A stretch of DNA of 64,000 nt from Amycolatopsis bartoniae (GCF_014191255.1 NZ_JACHWH010000015.1:43516-107515), one strand, 5' to 3'; numbered from the stretch's first letter, positions 24,885 through 35,216 are shown. Translations and numbers: made by a program. The notes: generated by a model from the letters alone, not told the origin.

Positions 24885-26410
24885 TCGGCGCCGGCCAGGC
24901 CGTGATCCGGGATATTCTGGACCACTGGGCCGCCCGGACGCCGACTGCCGCGGCGGTCGATCTCGGAGACGGCGGCTGGACCTTCGCCGACGCGCGGACG
25001 AACGCGGTACGCGCGGCGAATATCCTTGCGGCACAAGGAGTTCGCCAGGGCGACCGCGTCCTGGTCATGCTCGGCAACGGGCCTGGCTGGCTCCGGGCGT
25101 GGTGGGGCACGTCCTTCCTGGGCGCCGTCGTGGTGCCCGTCAACACAGCCGCCCGCGGCACGGCTCTCGCCGACGTCGTGAAGGAGGCCGACGCCGTCCT
25201 CGCCGTCACGGAACCGCCCTACGCCGGGAGGCTGGCCGAGGTGGCCCCCGGCCTGCCGCGCCTGGACCCCGGCGCGCTGGTGGACGGCGATGCGGAGGAG
25301 CCGCCGCTGACCCGGTCCATCGAGGTGTGGGATCCGCACGCCATCGTGTACACCTCCGGTACGACCGGCCGGGCGAAGGGTGCCGTCACGACCTTCCTGG
25401 CCGCCTACTACCAGGGCCTGCATCACCGGCACCGCACCGGTCCCGAGGACGTGTTCCTCGCGGATCTGCCGCTGTTCCATGTGGGCGGGATGAACACGGT
25501 CTTCCTCCCGCTCAGCACGGGCGCGCGCTCGGTGCTGCGGCCCCGGTTCACCGCCTCCCGGTATCTCGACGTCGTCCGCGAGGCCGCAGTGACGATGAGC
25601 GTCCTCGTCGGCTCGATGGTGAACTTCCTCGCCGCCCAGCCACCGAAGCCCGACGACGCGGACAACCCGCTGCGGTACGTCAGTGCCAACCCGCCGCCGC
25701 CGGACCCGCTGGCGTTCATGCGCCGTTACGGGCTCGAGGACATCGTCGGGTCCTTCTCGATGACCGAGGCGCCCGCGGTGCTGGCGACCCAGCCGGGACG
25801 GACGAAGTGGACGAGCTGCGGACGCCCGCACGAGATCACCGAGGTGCGGCTCGTGGACGAGCACGACCTGCCGGTGCCGGTGGGGGAGCCGGGCGAGCTG
25901 ATCATCCGCTCCGCGGTGCCGTGGGTGATCACGACGGAGTACCACGGGCGCCCGGAGGAGACGGCGCGGGCGTGGCGCAACGGCTGGTTCCACACCGGGG
26001 ACCTGATGCGTGTCGACGAGGACGGCGACTACTACTTCATCGACCGCAAGAAGGACAGTCTGCGCCGCCGGGGCGAGAACATCTCCAGCCTGGAGGTGGA
26101 ACGGGAGGTCCTGAGCCACCCGGCCGTCGCCGAGGCGGCGTGCGTCGGCGTGCCGGACGAGCACGGCGACCAGGACGTGCTGGTGTTCGTGACCTCGAGC
26201 GGGACGGCGGATCCCGACCCCGCCGAGCTGGTGGAGCACCTGCGCACCCGGCTGGCCTACTTCGCCGTCCCGCGCTACGTGGAGGTCGTCGAGTCCATGC
26301 CGCGCACGCGCAGCAACAAGATCGAGAAGTATCTGCTCCGCGCCCGGGGCACCGGCCCCGCGACCTGGGACCGGCTGGCCGCCGGGATCGAGATCACCCG
26401 CGAAGACTGA
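24881..26410 (+). CDS. AMP-forming acyl-CoA ligase (CaiC-like), paralogue of 547-2136
   Basis: A 509-residue ANL ligase with an intact P-loop (IVYTSGTTGRAKGAV), SFSMTEAP, HTGDLM, the hinge DRKKDSLRRRGENISSLEVE and a C-terminal SNKIEK lysine. It is closely related to the ligase at 547-2136, which shares the RRRGENISS hinge and a NPLR...FMRR(Y/F)GLE stretch. The ATG at 24881 overlaps the SDR stop (ATGA). It is the last gene of the plus-strand operon begun at 20523 and ends before a terminator at 26420. Probable role: CoA activation of a pathway acid. Confidence 0.92.
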   Translation: MIGAGQAVIRDILDHWAARTPTAAAVDLGDGGWTFADARTNAVRAANILAAQGVRQGDRVLVMLGNGPGWLRAWWGTSFLGAVVVPVNTAARGTALADVVKEADAVLAVTEPPYAGRLAEVAPGLPRLDPGALVDGDAEEPPLTRSIEVWDPHAIVYTSGTTGRAKGAVTTFLAAYYQGLHHRHRTGPEDVFLADLPLFHVGGMNTVFLPLSTGARSVLRPRFTASRYLDVVREAAVTMSVLVGSMVNFLAAQPPKPDDADNPLRYVSANPPPPDPLAFMRRYGLEDIVGSFSMTEAPAVLATQPGRTKWTSCGRPHEITEVRLVDEHDLPVPVGEPGELIIRSAVPWVITTEYHGRPEETARAWRNGWFHTGDLMRVDEDGDYYFIDRKKDSLRRRGENISSLEVEREVLSHPAVAEAACVGVPDEHGDQDVLVFVTSSGTADPDPAELVEHLRTRLAYFAVPRYVEVVESMPRTRSNKIEKYLLRARGTGPATWDRLAAGIEITRED

Positions 26411-26419
26411 GCGAAGAGC

Positions 26420-26452
26420 GCGCCGGCACCTTCCGGGGACGGATGCCGGCGC
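26420..26452. terminator. Hairpin between convergent ligase and binding-protein genes
   Basis: GCGCCGGCA at 26420-26428 pairs with TGCCGGCGC at 26444-26452. It lies between the stops of the plus-strand ligase and the minus-strand solute-binding protein and could serve both. Confidence 0.75.
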
Positions 26453-26463
26453 CCCGCTCCGGG

Positions 26464-27621
26464 CTACGTCCGGTTGTGCACCTTCTCCACCCAGGTCTCG
26501 TCCAGAATGGACTTGCCGTTCTCGGCGCGGCGCACCACCAGGTACTCTCCGCGGTAGCCGCGGCGCTCCCAGGGGCCGAACGAGATGTAGGTGCCGGGCG
26601 CGCCCGCGGCGGCGGGCAGCCGGCGGACCCGCTCGATACCCTTCGTGACCGCGGACGGCGCCATGTACTTGAGCCGGGCCAGCGCCTCCACCATCACGCG
26701 CGCCATGTCGTAGCCGCAGGGGAACATGGCGTTGTTGGGGCGCTTGCCGTACCGCTTCTCGTAGCGGTCGAGCAGGCTTTGGTAGTGCGGGTTGCGCTCG
26801 TCGAACTGGTCCAGGCCGGCCCAGCCGTCGAGCGCCCTCGCCCAGCGCTCACCCATCGCCGCCGTGACGAAGGCGCTGGACATGACCTTCACCTCGGGCT
26901 CCCAGCCCGCCTTCTCCAGGGCGGGGTTGAGCTTGGTGTTGTTGTGCCCCAAGCCCCAGTACGCCAGGCACTGCGCGCCGGATCGCTTGAGCCGCTCGAA
27001 CTCCGCTGCGATGTGGTCGAGGTCGTCGGCCTGCGCGATCGAGGTCGACAGCGCGACCACCTCGACACCACGCTGCGGGGCGTTGTCGAGGAAGTAGTCC
27101 ATGTACTCGTAGCCGATCGCGTTGTTCTCGGCGACGAGCGCGACGGTGGTGATCCCCTTGGCGGCCAGCCAGTCCAGCGCGACCGGTGGCTCGTCGGGCA
27201 GGTTCCCCTGCTGGCAGACGAAGACCTCCGGGCCGCCCACGTGTTCGCTGCCGCACATCGAGATGTAGGGCACGTGCAGCTTCTCCACCTCGGACTGCAC
27301 AGCCAGCGAGTCATCGGTCTTCATCGGGCCGATGACGCCCAGCACGTGCTCCTTTTCGACCAGCTCGCGGTACACGGCCTGGCCGGAGTACGCCGACTGG
27401 TAGGGGTGGCCGTAGAGCTCCTTGCGCACGATCTCCACCGACCGCGAAATACGCCGCGACGCGTACGCCTCGTCGAACGCGAGTTCCATCGCCCGCACCC
27501 AGTCGTCGGCCAGGTCACCCGCGATACCGGGGAAGTCGTTGATGACTCCGATCCGGTACGGGTGGAGGTCGAAGGGGCGCAGCTCGGGCGGGTCGACCGG
27601 CATACCGTCCTTGGTCGCCAT
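26464..27621 (-). CDS. Branched-chain amino acid-type solute-binding protein without a signal peptide
   Basis: A 385-residue type I periplasmic-binding-protein fold (Peripla_BP_6 type): YRIGVINDFPG at the first strand, VLGVIGPMKTDDSLAVQSEV, GITTVALVAENNAIGYEY and a GYDMARVMVEAL helix near the end. Such proteins usually deliver ligands to LivHMGF ABC transporters, but the N-terminus here (MATKDGMPVDPPELRP) is hydrophilic, with no signal sequence or lipobox, and no permease or ATPase genes are nearby. It may therefore be a cytosolic ligand sensor or carrier. It is transcribed divergently from the thioesterase/DUF35 operon; similar orphan binding proteins sit in aromatic and steroid catabolic clusters. 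Confidence 0.88.
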   Translation of the reverse strand: MATKDGMPVDPPELRPFDLHPYRIGVINDFPGIAGDLADDWVRAMELAFDEAYASRRISRSVEIVRKELYGHPYQSAYSGQAVYRELVEKEHVLGVIGPMKTDDSLAVQSEVEKLHVPYISMCGSEHVGGPEVFVCQQGNLPDEPPVALDWLAAKGITTVALVAENNAIGYEYMDYFLDNAPQRGVEVVALSTSIAQADDLDHIAAEFERLKRSGAQCLAYWGLGHNNTKLNPALEKAGWEPEVKVMSSAFVTAAMGERWARALDGWAGLDQFDERNPHYQSLLDRYEKRYGKRPNNAMFPCGYDMARVMVEALARLKYMAPSAVTKGIERVRRLPAAAGAPGTYISFGPWERRGYRGEYLVVRRAENGKSILDETWVEKVHNRT

Positions 27622-27707
27622 AGCGCTCTCTTTCCGTGCGAGAGTGGTCCAGATTCACTGATGGACACTACACTGGATGAACACACCGTCAAACGTTTCG
27701 AGCCCTG

Positions 27708-27737
27708 TACAGTGTGTGTAATGATTGATGCACTGTA
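27708..27737. promoter_or_regulatory. TACAGTG / CACTGTA inverted repeat in a divergent promoter
   Basis: TACAGTG at 27708-27714 and CACTGTA at 27731-27737 form a perfect 7-bp inverted repeat in the gap between the divergent binding-protein and thioesterase genes. The left arm is the same element as at 12884. It is a strong candidate operator and overlaps the possible ATG at 27721, which argues for the later start at 27751. Confidence 0.45.
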
Positions 27738-27750
27738 TCGCGCGCGACGA

Positions 27751-28608
27751 ATGGAGTTCTCCTTGTCTGCATCGCTCACCGGCGAGCTGGCCGAGCACTT
27801 CCGGCAGCGGACCGCCGACGGCGTGGTCCTCGGCGAGGCCCCGGCGTTCTGGGGGTTCGCCGGCCGCATGTTCGGCGGTTACAGTGCCGCCGCGACCTTG
27901 CTGGGTGCGGCGTCGTTCGCGCCGGAGAACAGCGCGGTCCTCTCCGCGAACCTCGTCTTCATCTCGCCTTGCACTGTCGGGCCCTACCGGGTCGAGACGA
28001 CCGACGCGCGCGTCGGCCGGGCGAGCAGCGTCGTGTGCGCCCACCTGACGCAGGACGGTGAGAGCCGCGTCGCGTTGTCCGCCTGGTTCGTCCGGCCCGA
28101 CCGACTGCCGCCGGGATCGCGCCACGGAAGCCCGGTCCGCCCGCCGGCCGAACCGGTCCCCAGCTGGCGGGACACCAAGAACGCGTTCGATGCGGCCTAC
28201 GCGCGCAGCGTGGTCAACTTCCCCGGCGACCGTCCGGGATTCACCACGCTCGAAGGTGACGTGGAGCTGTGGATCAAGCTCCGGGACCCGTGGCAGATGA
28301 GCTCGTTGCTCGCCCGGCAGGCGTGTGACGTGATGCTCGCCGACGCGCACCTCGCCGAGTCCGTCGTGGAGTCGGCGCGGGCCGACCGGAGCCGGTCGTT
28401 CAGTCTTGATCTCAGCCTGCGCTGGTGGGGGACCGGTGAACACGACCCGGCCGGCGACGCGTGGCAGCTGCTGCGGGTCGGCCGGCAGGCCGGCGAGCGC
28501 GTCGGGCTGGCGTCGGCGTCGTTGCTCGACGCGTCGGGCAGGCGGCGGGCGGACGTCCAGCAGCACGTCTCGATCGGGCCTAAGCGGACCGGGGAAGACG
28601 ATGGCTGA
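27751..28608 (+). CDS. Acyl-CoA thioesterase family protein (double hotdog, TesB-like)
   Basis: A 285-residue protein starting at ATG 27751 (MEFSLSASL); ATG 27721 would add 10 residues but overlaps the inverted repeat. FAGRMFGGYSAAATL is the typical first-hotdog segment, followed by SANLVFISPC and, in the second half, DLSLRWWG. It should hydrolyse acyl-CoA esters, controlling CoA release in the pathway. It overlaps the DUF35-thiolase gene by 8 bp, so the two are translationally coupled, as are the two acyl-CoA dehydrogenases that follow. Confidence 0.85.
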   Translation: MEFSLSASLTGELAEHFRQRTADGVVLGEAPAFWGFAGRMFGGYSAAATLLGAASFAPENSAVLSANLVFISPCTVGPYRVETTDARVGRASSVVCAHLTQDGESRVALSAWFVRPDRLPPGSRHGSPVRPPAEPVPSWRDTKNAFDAAYARSVVNFPGDRPGFTTLEGDVELWIKLRDPWQMSSLLARQACDVMLADAHLAESVVESARADRSRSFSLDLSLRWWGTGEHDPAGDAWQLLRVGRQAGERVGLASASLLDASGRRRADVQQHVSIGPKRTGEDDG

Positions 28609-30307
28609 GCCTGCGGACACCTCGCGACCAGTGCGGGGGTCACGACCGGACGGGGCGGAACCACCGGCGAAACCACTGCCCCAGCCGTCGCTGGAGAGCG
28701 CCGGGTTCTGGGCCTCCGGCGCGGACGGGACGCTGCGGGTCAAGCACTGCCACGCCTGCGGGCGCTGGTTCCATCCGCCGCTGCCGATCTGCGTGCACTG
28801 CCGCAGCGACGACGTCGCCCTCGACCCGGTCTCCGGCCGGGCGACCGTCGTGGCGGTGACCGTTACCCACCAGCCGTGGTTGCCCGCGTTCCCCCCGCCC
28901 TACGCCGTCGCGATCGTCGCGCTGGCGGAGGACGACGCGGCCAGGCTCACCACCAACGTCGTGGGCTGTGCGCCGGAGGACGTGCGGATCGGGATGCGCG
29001 TGCGCGTCCGGTTCGAACAGCATGGCGGCATCTGGCTGCCGCTGTTCGAACCCGACCCGGAGCGCTTGGATCCCGGCCCGCTGCCGGAACCGCGCGACGT
29101 CTCGGCCGAGCTGCGCAGGCTCCCGAAGCCGAAGCGGTTCGAGGACAAGGTCGCGCTCACCGGGGTCGCCCAGTCCCGTACCGGACGCAGGCTCATGGCC
29201 GACCCACTCGCGCTCACCGTCGAGGCGTGCCGCGCTGCGGTGGCCGACGCCGGGCTCGAGCTCGACGACATCGACGGCCTGTCCACGTACCCGGGCATCT
29301 CGCCCTACGCCGGGCTGACCGAGGGCGGCGTCATGGCAGTCTCGGAGGCGCTGCAGATCCGGCCGACGTGGCTCAACGGCGCGGGTGAGGTGCCGGGGCA
29401 GTCCGGGTCGATCATCACCGCGATGCTCGCCGTCGCGTCCGGCTTGTGCCGGCACGTCCTGTGCTTCCGGACGGTGTGGGAATCTTCCCTCACCGCGATG
29501 CAACGCTCCGGCGCCTGGGAGACCCCGGTGGCGCGGGCCACCGGCACCTACGAGTGGCGGCTGCCCTTCGGTGCCTCGTCGGCCGCGCAATGGATCGGCA
29601 TGCACGCTTCGCATTACCTGCACCGCTATGGCGTCGGGCGCGAGGCGCTGGGCGCGATCGCGGTTACGGCGCGGAACGGTGCACGCCGCAACCCGGACGC
29701 GGTGTTCCGCGACCCGCTCACGATGGACGACTACCTGTCCGCACGGATGATCAGCACCCCCTTCGGGCTGTATGACTGCGACGTTCCGGTGGACGGGGCC
29801 ATCGCGGTCGTCGTCTCGGCGATCGACACGGTCGCGGACCTGCCGTCGAGGCCGGTGCTCGTCGAAGCGGTCGGGACGAAGGTGCTGGAGCGGCTGTCGT
29901 GGGATCAGGACACGCTGACCCACCTGCCACAGGCACTCGGGCCGTCGGCGCACCTGTGGACCCGCACGGACCTCACGCCCGCCGATGTCGACGTCGCGTT
30001 GCTCTACGACGGCTTCACGTTCAACGCCCTGTCCTGGCTGGAACGACTGGGCTTCTGCGGACTCGGCGAGGCCACGGACTTCATCGCGGGCGGCAAGACG
30101 ATCGCCCTCGACGGGGAGCTACCGCTCAACCCGCACGGCGGCCAGCTGTCCGCCGGCCGGATGCACGGCTACGGCTTCACCCGCGAGGCGATGCTGCAAC
30201 TGCGCGGCGAGGCCGGTGACCGGCAGGTGCCGGACGCGCGCGTCGCGGTGGTGACCAACGGTGGTGGCGTCCCGTCCGGGGCGATTCTCCTGCGGAAGGC
30301 GACATGA
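28601..30307 (+). CDS. Fusion of DUF35 zinc-ribbon/OB-fold and thiolase-like (Ltp2-type) domains
   Basis: A 568-residue two-domain protein. Residues 35-150 form a DUF35 domain: a zinc ribbon CHACGRWFHPPLPICVHC and an OB-fold ending IWLPLFEPD. From about residue 185 a thiolase-superfamily lipid-transfer-like domain begins (KVALTGVAQSRTGR) and ends with NPHGGQLSAGRMHGYG and VVTNGGG. In steroid side-chain breakdown a separate DUF35 domain on ChsH2 docks the aldolase Ltp2, which splits a 17-hydroxy CoA ester by retro-aldol cleavage. Here both are one chain, so a similar retro-aldolase role is likely. No MaoC hydratase gene is nearby; a crotonase may substitute. Confidence 0.85.
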   Translation: MAEPADTSRPVRGSRPDGAEPPAKPLPQPSLESAGFWASGADGTLRVKHCHACGRWFHPPLPICVHCRSDDVALDPVSGRATVVAVTVTHQPWLPAFPPPYAVAIVALAEDDAARLTTNVVGCAPEDVRIGMRVRVRFEQHGGIWLPLFEPDPERLDPGPLPEPRDVSAELRRLPKPKRFEDKVALTGVAQSRTGRRLMADPLALTVEACRAAVADAGLELDDIDGLSTYPGISPYAGLTEGGVMAVSEALQIRPTWLNGAGEVPGQSGSIITAMLAVASGLCRHVLCFRTVWESSLTAMQRSGAWETPVARATGTYEWRLPFGASSAAQWIGMHASHYLHRYGVGREALGAIAVTARNGARRNPDAVFRDPLTMDDYLSARMISTPFGLYDCDVPVDGAIAVVVSAIDTVADLPSRPVLVEAVGTKVLERLSWDQDTLTHLPQALGPSAHLWTRTDLTPADVDVALLYDGFTFNALSWLERLGFCGLGEATDFIAGGKTIALDGELPLNPHGGQLSAGRMHGYGFTREAMLQLRGEAGDRQVPDARVAVVTNGGGVPSGAILLRKAT

Positions 30308-31428
30308 CGGACGAACGAGAAGCCGTGCGGTTCGGGGAGTTCCTCGACCGCGAGCTGGGCCCGTTCCTCGCGGAGCACCCGGACGTCAAGGCCTTCGAGA
30401 CGAAACGCGCGTGGCAGCGGCTCATGGCGGACCACCGGTGGGTCGGGCTCTCGTGGCCCGAGCGGGACGGTGGCCGCGGCCTCGACATCCGGGCGCGGGT
30501 GGCGTGCGAGGCGCTGGCCGCCCGGCGCGGGGCGCCCTCGATCGCCGGGGTGCTGGGGGTCAACAACATCGGGCCGACCATCGCCCACTGGGGCACCGAC
30601 GAGCAGCGCGCGCACCTGCCGTCGATCCTGTCCGGCGCGGAGATCTGGTGCCAGGGCTTCAGCGAGCCCGAGGCCGGGTCGGACCTGCGCGACCTGCGCA
30701 GCAAGGCGGTGCGGACAGGTGGCGGCTGGCGGCTGCGTGGCCAGAAGGTGTGGACCTCCTCGGCGACGGACGCGACTTGGTGCGCGCTGCTGGCGAGAGC
30801 CGTCGATGGGGAGGAAGACCTGGGCATCACGTGTTTCCTGGTGCCACTCGACCGGCCCGGCGTCACGGTGCGCGGACTGCGGCAGCTGACCGGGGACAGC
30901 GAGTTCGGCGAGCTGTTCTTCGATGACGTCGAGCTGACCGAGGCGGACCGGCTCGGCCCCGCCGGGCAGGGCTGGAAGGTCGCGAACACCACGCTCGGCC
31001 ACGAACGCGCGAACACCGTCGGCCTCATCAGTGAGCTCGTCGCCTCGATCGGCACGCTCGCAGGGAAGGCACGCGGACGCACGCTGCGAGCCCAGGAACG
31101 GGACGAGCTCATCGGCTGCTTCGAGGAAGGACAACTGCTTCACCTCGTCGCGTTGCGCCTGCTCGCGGACGCTGAGGCCGGAACCGCTCCCGGCGCCGAG
31201 CCGTCCCTGCTCAAGCTCGGCTGGAGCCGGGGCAGGCAACGCGCCGCGCGGCTCGGCTACCAGCTCGACGGCCCGCAAGCGTGGGAAGGGGAGGCACTCC
31301 CGCCCGCGGTGTGGGAGTACCTGCGTTCGCGGGGTTCGACCATCGCCGCGGGGACATCGGAAATCATCCTCAACATCCTGGCCGAGCGCGTGCTGGGGAT
31401 GCCGAGGGAACGGAAGGCCACCCGATGA
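30304..31428 (+). CDS. Acyl-CoA dehydrogenase, alpha-type subunit (second pair)
   Basis: A 374-residue acyl-CoA dehydrogenase with WCQGFSEPEAGSDLRDLR and the C-terminal AAGTSEIILNILAERVLGMPR. It overlaps the DUF35-thiolase stop by 4 bp (ATGA) and the next dehydrogenase by 4 bp. It parallels the gene at 6373. In the proposed scheme it introduces the double bond that is hydrated and then cleaved by the DUF35-thiolase protein encoded just upstream. Confidence 0.93.
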   Translation: MTDEREAVRFGEFLDRELGPFLAEHPDVKAFETKRAWQRLMADHRWVGLSWPERDGGRGLDIRARVACEALAARRGAPSIAGVLGVNNIGPTIAHWGTDEQRAHLPSILSGAEIWCQGFSEPEAGSDLRDLRSKAVRTGGGWRLRGQKVWTSSATDATWCALLARAVDGEEDLGITCFLVPLDRPGVTVRGLRQLTGDSEFGELFFDDVELTEADRLGPAGQGWKVANTTLGHERANTVGLISELVASIGTLAGKARGRTLRAQERDELIGCFEEGQLLHLVALRLLADAEAGTAPGAEPSLLKLGWSRGRQRAARLGYQLDGPQAWEGEALPPAVWEYLRSRGSTIAAGTSEIILNILAERVLGMPRERKATR

Positions 31429-32510
31429 ACGAACTGTCGGTCGAGGAGTCGGTGGACTTCCGCACCACCCCCGAGCTCGCCGAACTGGCGCAGATCGTGC
31501 GCGGGTTCCTGGACAAGCACGCGCCCGTCACGGTTCCCGGCGAGCCGACGCCCTACGACGCGAAGGTGTGGCGCTTGGCGTGCGACCAGCTCGAACTGGC
31601 CGCGCTGGCGCTCCCGGAACGGTACGGGGGAGCGGGGTTCGGCGTCACCGAGCAAGCGGTTGCCGCGAGCGAGATGGGCCGCGCGCTGCTGGCCTCCCCG
31701 TACTTCGCCAGTGTCGTGCTCGCCGCCAACACGCTACTGGTGTCGGGTGACGACGAGGTGTGTGCGGAGGTTCTGCCCGGCCTCGCGCGCGGGACCACGA
31801 CGGCGGCAGTGGCCTGGCAGCCGTGCGATAAGACCATTGTGGACGGTGAAGTCCGGCTCAGTGGCAGTATGGATGCGGTGCTCGACGGTGCCACCGCTGA
31901 TTTCGTCGTGGTGCCCGCCGACAGCAGCCTGTACCTCGTCGACACCCGCTCGGCCGATGTCGGGCGGACAGCACTGTCGGGTCTGGACTGGACGCGGCCG
32001 CATGCGGCGCTGGAGCTGGACGGCGTTCCGGCACGCCCCTTCGGCACACCGGGTGCCGCGACCGGGGTACTGCGGGACGTTCGCCGCCTCGCGACGGTCG
32101 TACTGGCCGCCGAGCAGGCCGGCGCCGGCGAGCGCGTGCTGGAGATGACGGTCGAGTACTCGCTCGACCGGGTGCAGTTCGGCCGTCCCATCGGGAGCTT
32201 CCAGGCCATCAAGCACAAGTGCGCCGAGTTGCTGGTGCGGCTGCGGTGCGCGCGGGCGGCGGTCGACTACGCGGCGAAGGTCGCGGACGTGCGGCCGGAC
32301 GCGCTGGAACTCGCGGCGGCGCTGGCGGGCAGCAGCGCGACGAACGCGTTCCTGACCACGTGCCTGGACAGCATCCAGATCCACGGTGGCGTCGGGTTCA
32401 CCTGGGAGCACCGGGCGCACCTCTACCTGCGGCGGGCGTTGAGTAGCGAGCGGCTGCTCGGCGACCCCGCCCGCCACGCCGAGACGCTCGGCCGCCTGCT
32501 CGGAGTCTGA
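31425..32510 (+). CDS. Acyl-CoA dehydrogenase, beta-type partner (second pair)
   Basis: A 361-residue partner subunit. It lacks the SEPEAGSD motif but has the FAD-contact segments RVQFGRPIGSFQAIKH and IQIHGGVGFTWEHRAHLYL. The ATG overlaps the alpha gene by 4 bp. It is homologous to the gene at 7533 but not identical, so the two pairs probably act at different steps. A strong hairpin at 32524 ends the operon. Confidence 0.92.
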   Translation: MNELSVEESVDFRTTPELAELAQIVRGFLDKHAPVTVPGEPTPYDAKVWRLACDQLELAALALPERYGGAGFGVTEQAVAASEMGRALLASPYFASVVLAANTLLVSGDDEVCAEVLPGLARGTTTAAVAWQPCDKTIVDGEVRLSGSMDAVLDGATADFVVVPADSSLYLVDTRSADVGRTALSGLDWTRPHAALELDGVPARPFGTPGAATGVLRDVRRLATVVLAAEQAGAGERVLEMTVEYSLDRVQFGRPIGSFQAIKHKCAELLVRLRCARAAVDYAAKVADVRPDALELAAALAGSSATNAFLTTCLDSIQIHGGVGFTWEHRAHLYLRRALSSERLLGDPARHAETLGRLLGV

Positions 32511-32523
32511 GCGTCTCGGCGCT

Positions 32524-32565
32524 GGGGAGACGGGGCGGGCAGCGGGTCACCCGCCCCGTCTCCCC
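32524..32565. terminator. 16-bp perfect hairpin terminator
   Basis: Positions 32524-32539 pair perfectly with 32550-32565 around a 10-base loop. It lies between the convergent dehydrogenase and monooxygenase genes and ends the catabolic operon. Confidence 0.9.
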
Positions 32566-32572
32566 GGCGGGG

Positions 32573-34171
<1,599 letters not shown>

Positions 34172-34182
34172 CTTGTCTCCCC

Positions 34183-35127
34183 TCAGCGTCCGGCGGTGTC
34201 GTCGCGCAGGTGCCCGGTGATCTCCGTGGCGACGAAGTCGATGCCGGCCGCGCTGCCCGGCAGGATGTTGACCATCGTGAAGAAGCCGTGCATCTGCCCG
34301 GCGAACTGCCGGTGGTGCACCGGCACCCCGGCGGCTTCCAGCGCCGCGGCGTAAGCCTGGCCTTCGTCACGGAGCGGGTCGTGTTCGGCGGTGATCACCA
34401 CCGCGGGCGGTAGCCCGGACAGGTCGTCGGCGCGCAGCGGGCTCACTTCGGGTTCGGTGCGGCGAGCGGGCTCGGCGTAGTGGTTCCAGAACCAGATCAT
34501 GGTGTCGCGGCTGAGCAACAGCTGGTTCTGCGGGTCCACGTACGAGGGACGGTCGAAGTCGGCGTCGGTGACCGGATAGATCAACACCTGGAGCGCGATG
34601 TCCGGGCCGTTCCGTGTCGCGGCTCGCTGTGCCATCACCGCCGCGAGGTTGCCGCCCGCGGAGTCTCCGGCGACGATCAGCGGCAGGGTGCGTCCCGCGG
34701 TCGAGGCGAGATTGTCGTGTGCCCAGTTCAGGGCCTGCCAGGCGTCCTCGACGGCGGCGGGGTAGGGGTGTTCGGGGGCTTTGCGGTAGTTCACCAGAAC
34801 GACGGCGCAGCCGGTCCGGTCCGCGAGTACCTTGCCGAGGGTGTCGAACTGGTCGATGTCGCCGATCACCCAGCCGCCGCCGTGGTAGTAGACGACGACG
34901 CCGGCGGGCGAGTCGCCGGGTACCAGGACGCGTATCCCGAGCACGCCGCCGTCGGCGGTGGCCAGTGTCCTCTCCTCGGTCCGCGCCATTTCGGGCCCGG
35001 CTCCCATCAGCTCCTCCGGCAGCGCGCTGGCCTTCCGCGCGGTGACCGGGTCGAGTTCGTGGAGGGGACTGCCGCCCGCGGCGGACATCTGCGCGAGGAA
35101 CGACTGTGTTGCCTCGTCCAGTGCCAT
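34183..35127 (-). CDS. HSL-type alpha/beta hydrolase (esterase)
   Basis: A 314-residue hormone-sensitive-lipase-family esterase: oxyanion motif YYHGGGWV, nucleophile GDSAGG, the acid in TAEHDPLRDEG and the base His in GQMHGFF. It is cytosolic, with no signal peptide. The ATG at 35127 follows a GAGGAAA site; the extra MRKP of a longer frame is unlikely. It lies directly upstream of the monooxygenase in the same operon, the usual pairing for hydrolysis of Baeyer-Villiger esters or lactones. Confidence 0.93.
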   Translation of the reverse strand: MALDEATQSFLAQMSAAGGSPLHELDPVTARKASALPEELMGAGPEMARTEERTLATADGGVLGIRVLVPGDSPAGVVVYYHGGGWVIGDIDQFDTLGKVLADRTGCAVVLVNYRKAPEHPYPAAVEDAWQALNWAHDNLASTAGRTLPLIVAGDSAGGNLAAVMAQRAATRNGPDIALQVLIYPVTDADFDRPSYVDPQNQLLLSRDTMIWFWNHYAEPARRTEPEVSPLRADDLSGLPPAVVITAEHDPLRDEGQAYAAALEAAGVPVHHRQFAGQMHGFFTMVNILPGSAAGIDFVATEITGHLRDDTAGR

Positions 35128-35198
35128 AGGTTTCCTCATTCTCTGCTGCGTTCCCCGGTGCGTCGTCGAGCCGGGTAAGATCCAGCATGAGACGACCT

Positions 35199-35216
35199 GT
35201 GACGCCAGTCACTGGA
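35199..35216. promoter_or_regulatory. Overlapping palindromes in the esterase/monooxygenase promoter
   Basis: GTGAC-GCCA-GTCAC (35199-35212) overlaps CCAGTCACTGG (35206-35216), about 75 bp upstream of the esterase start and downstream of the PucR-type gene. It is a candidate binding site for that regulator. Confidence 0.4.

Noticed and set aside
24556..28608. Very long plus-strand frame of 1350 codons
   Set aside because: It covers an SDR, a ligase and a divergent gene in the wrong frame; only its last 285 codons, the thioesterase, are real.
28601..30307. Ordinary thiolase
   Set aside because: The N-terminal zinc ribbon and OB-fold plus the lipid-transfer-like C-terminus fit the DUF35-Ltp2 type better, and no typical thiolase nucleophile motif is visible.
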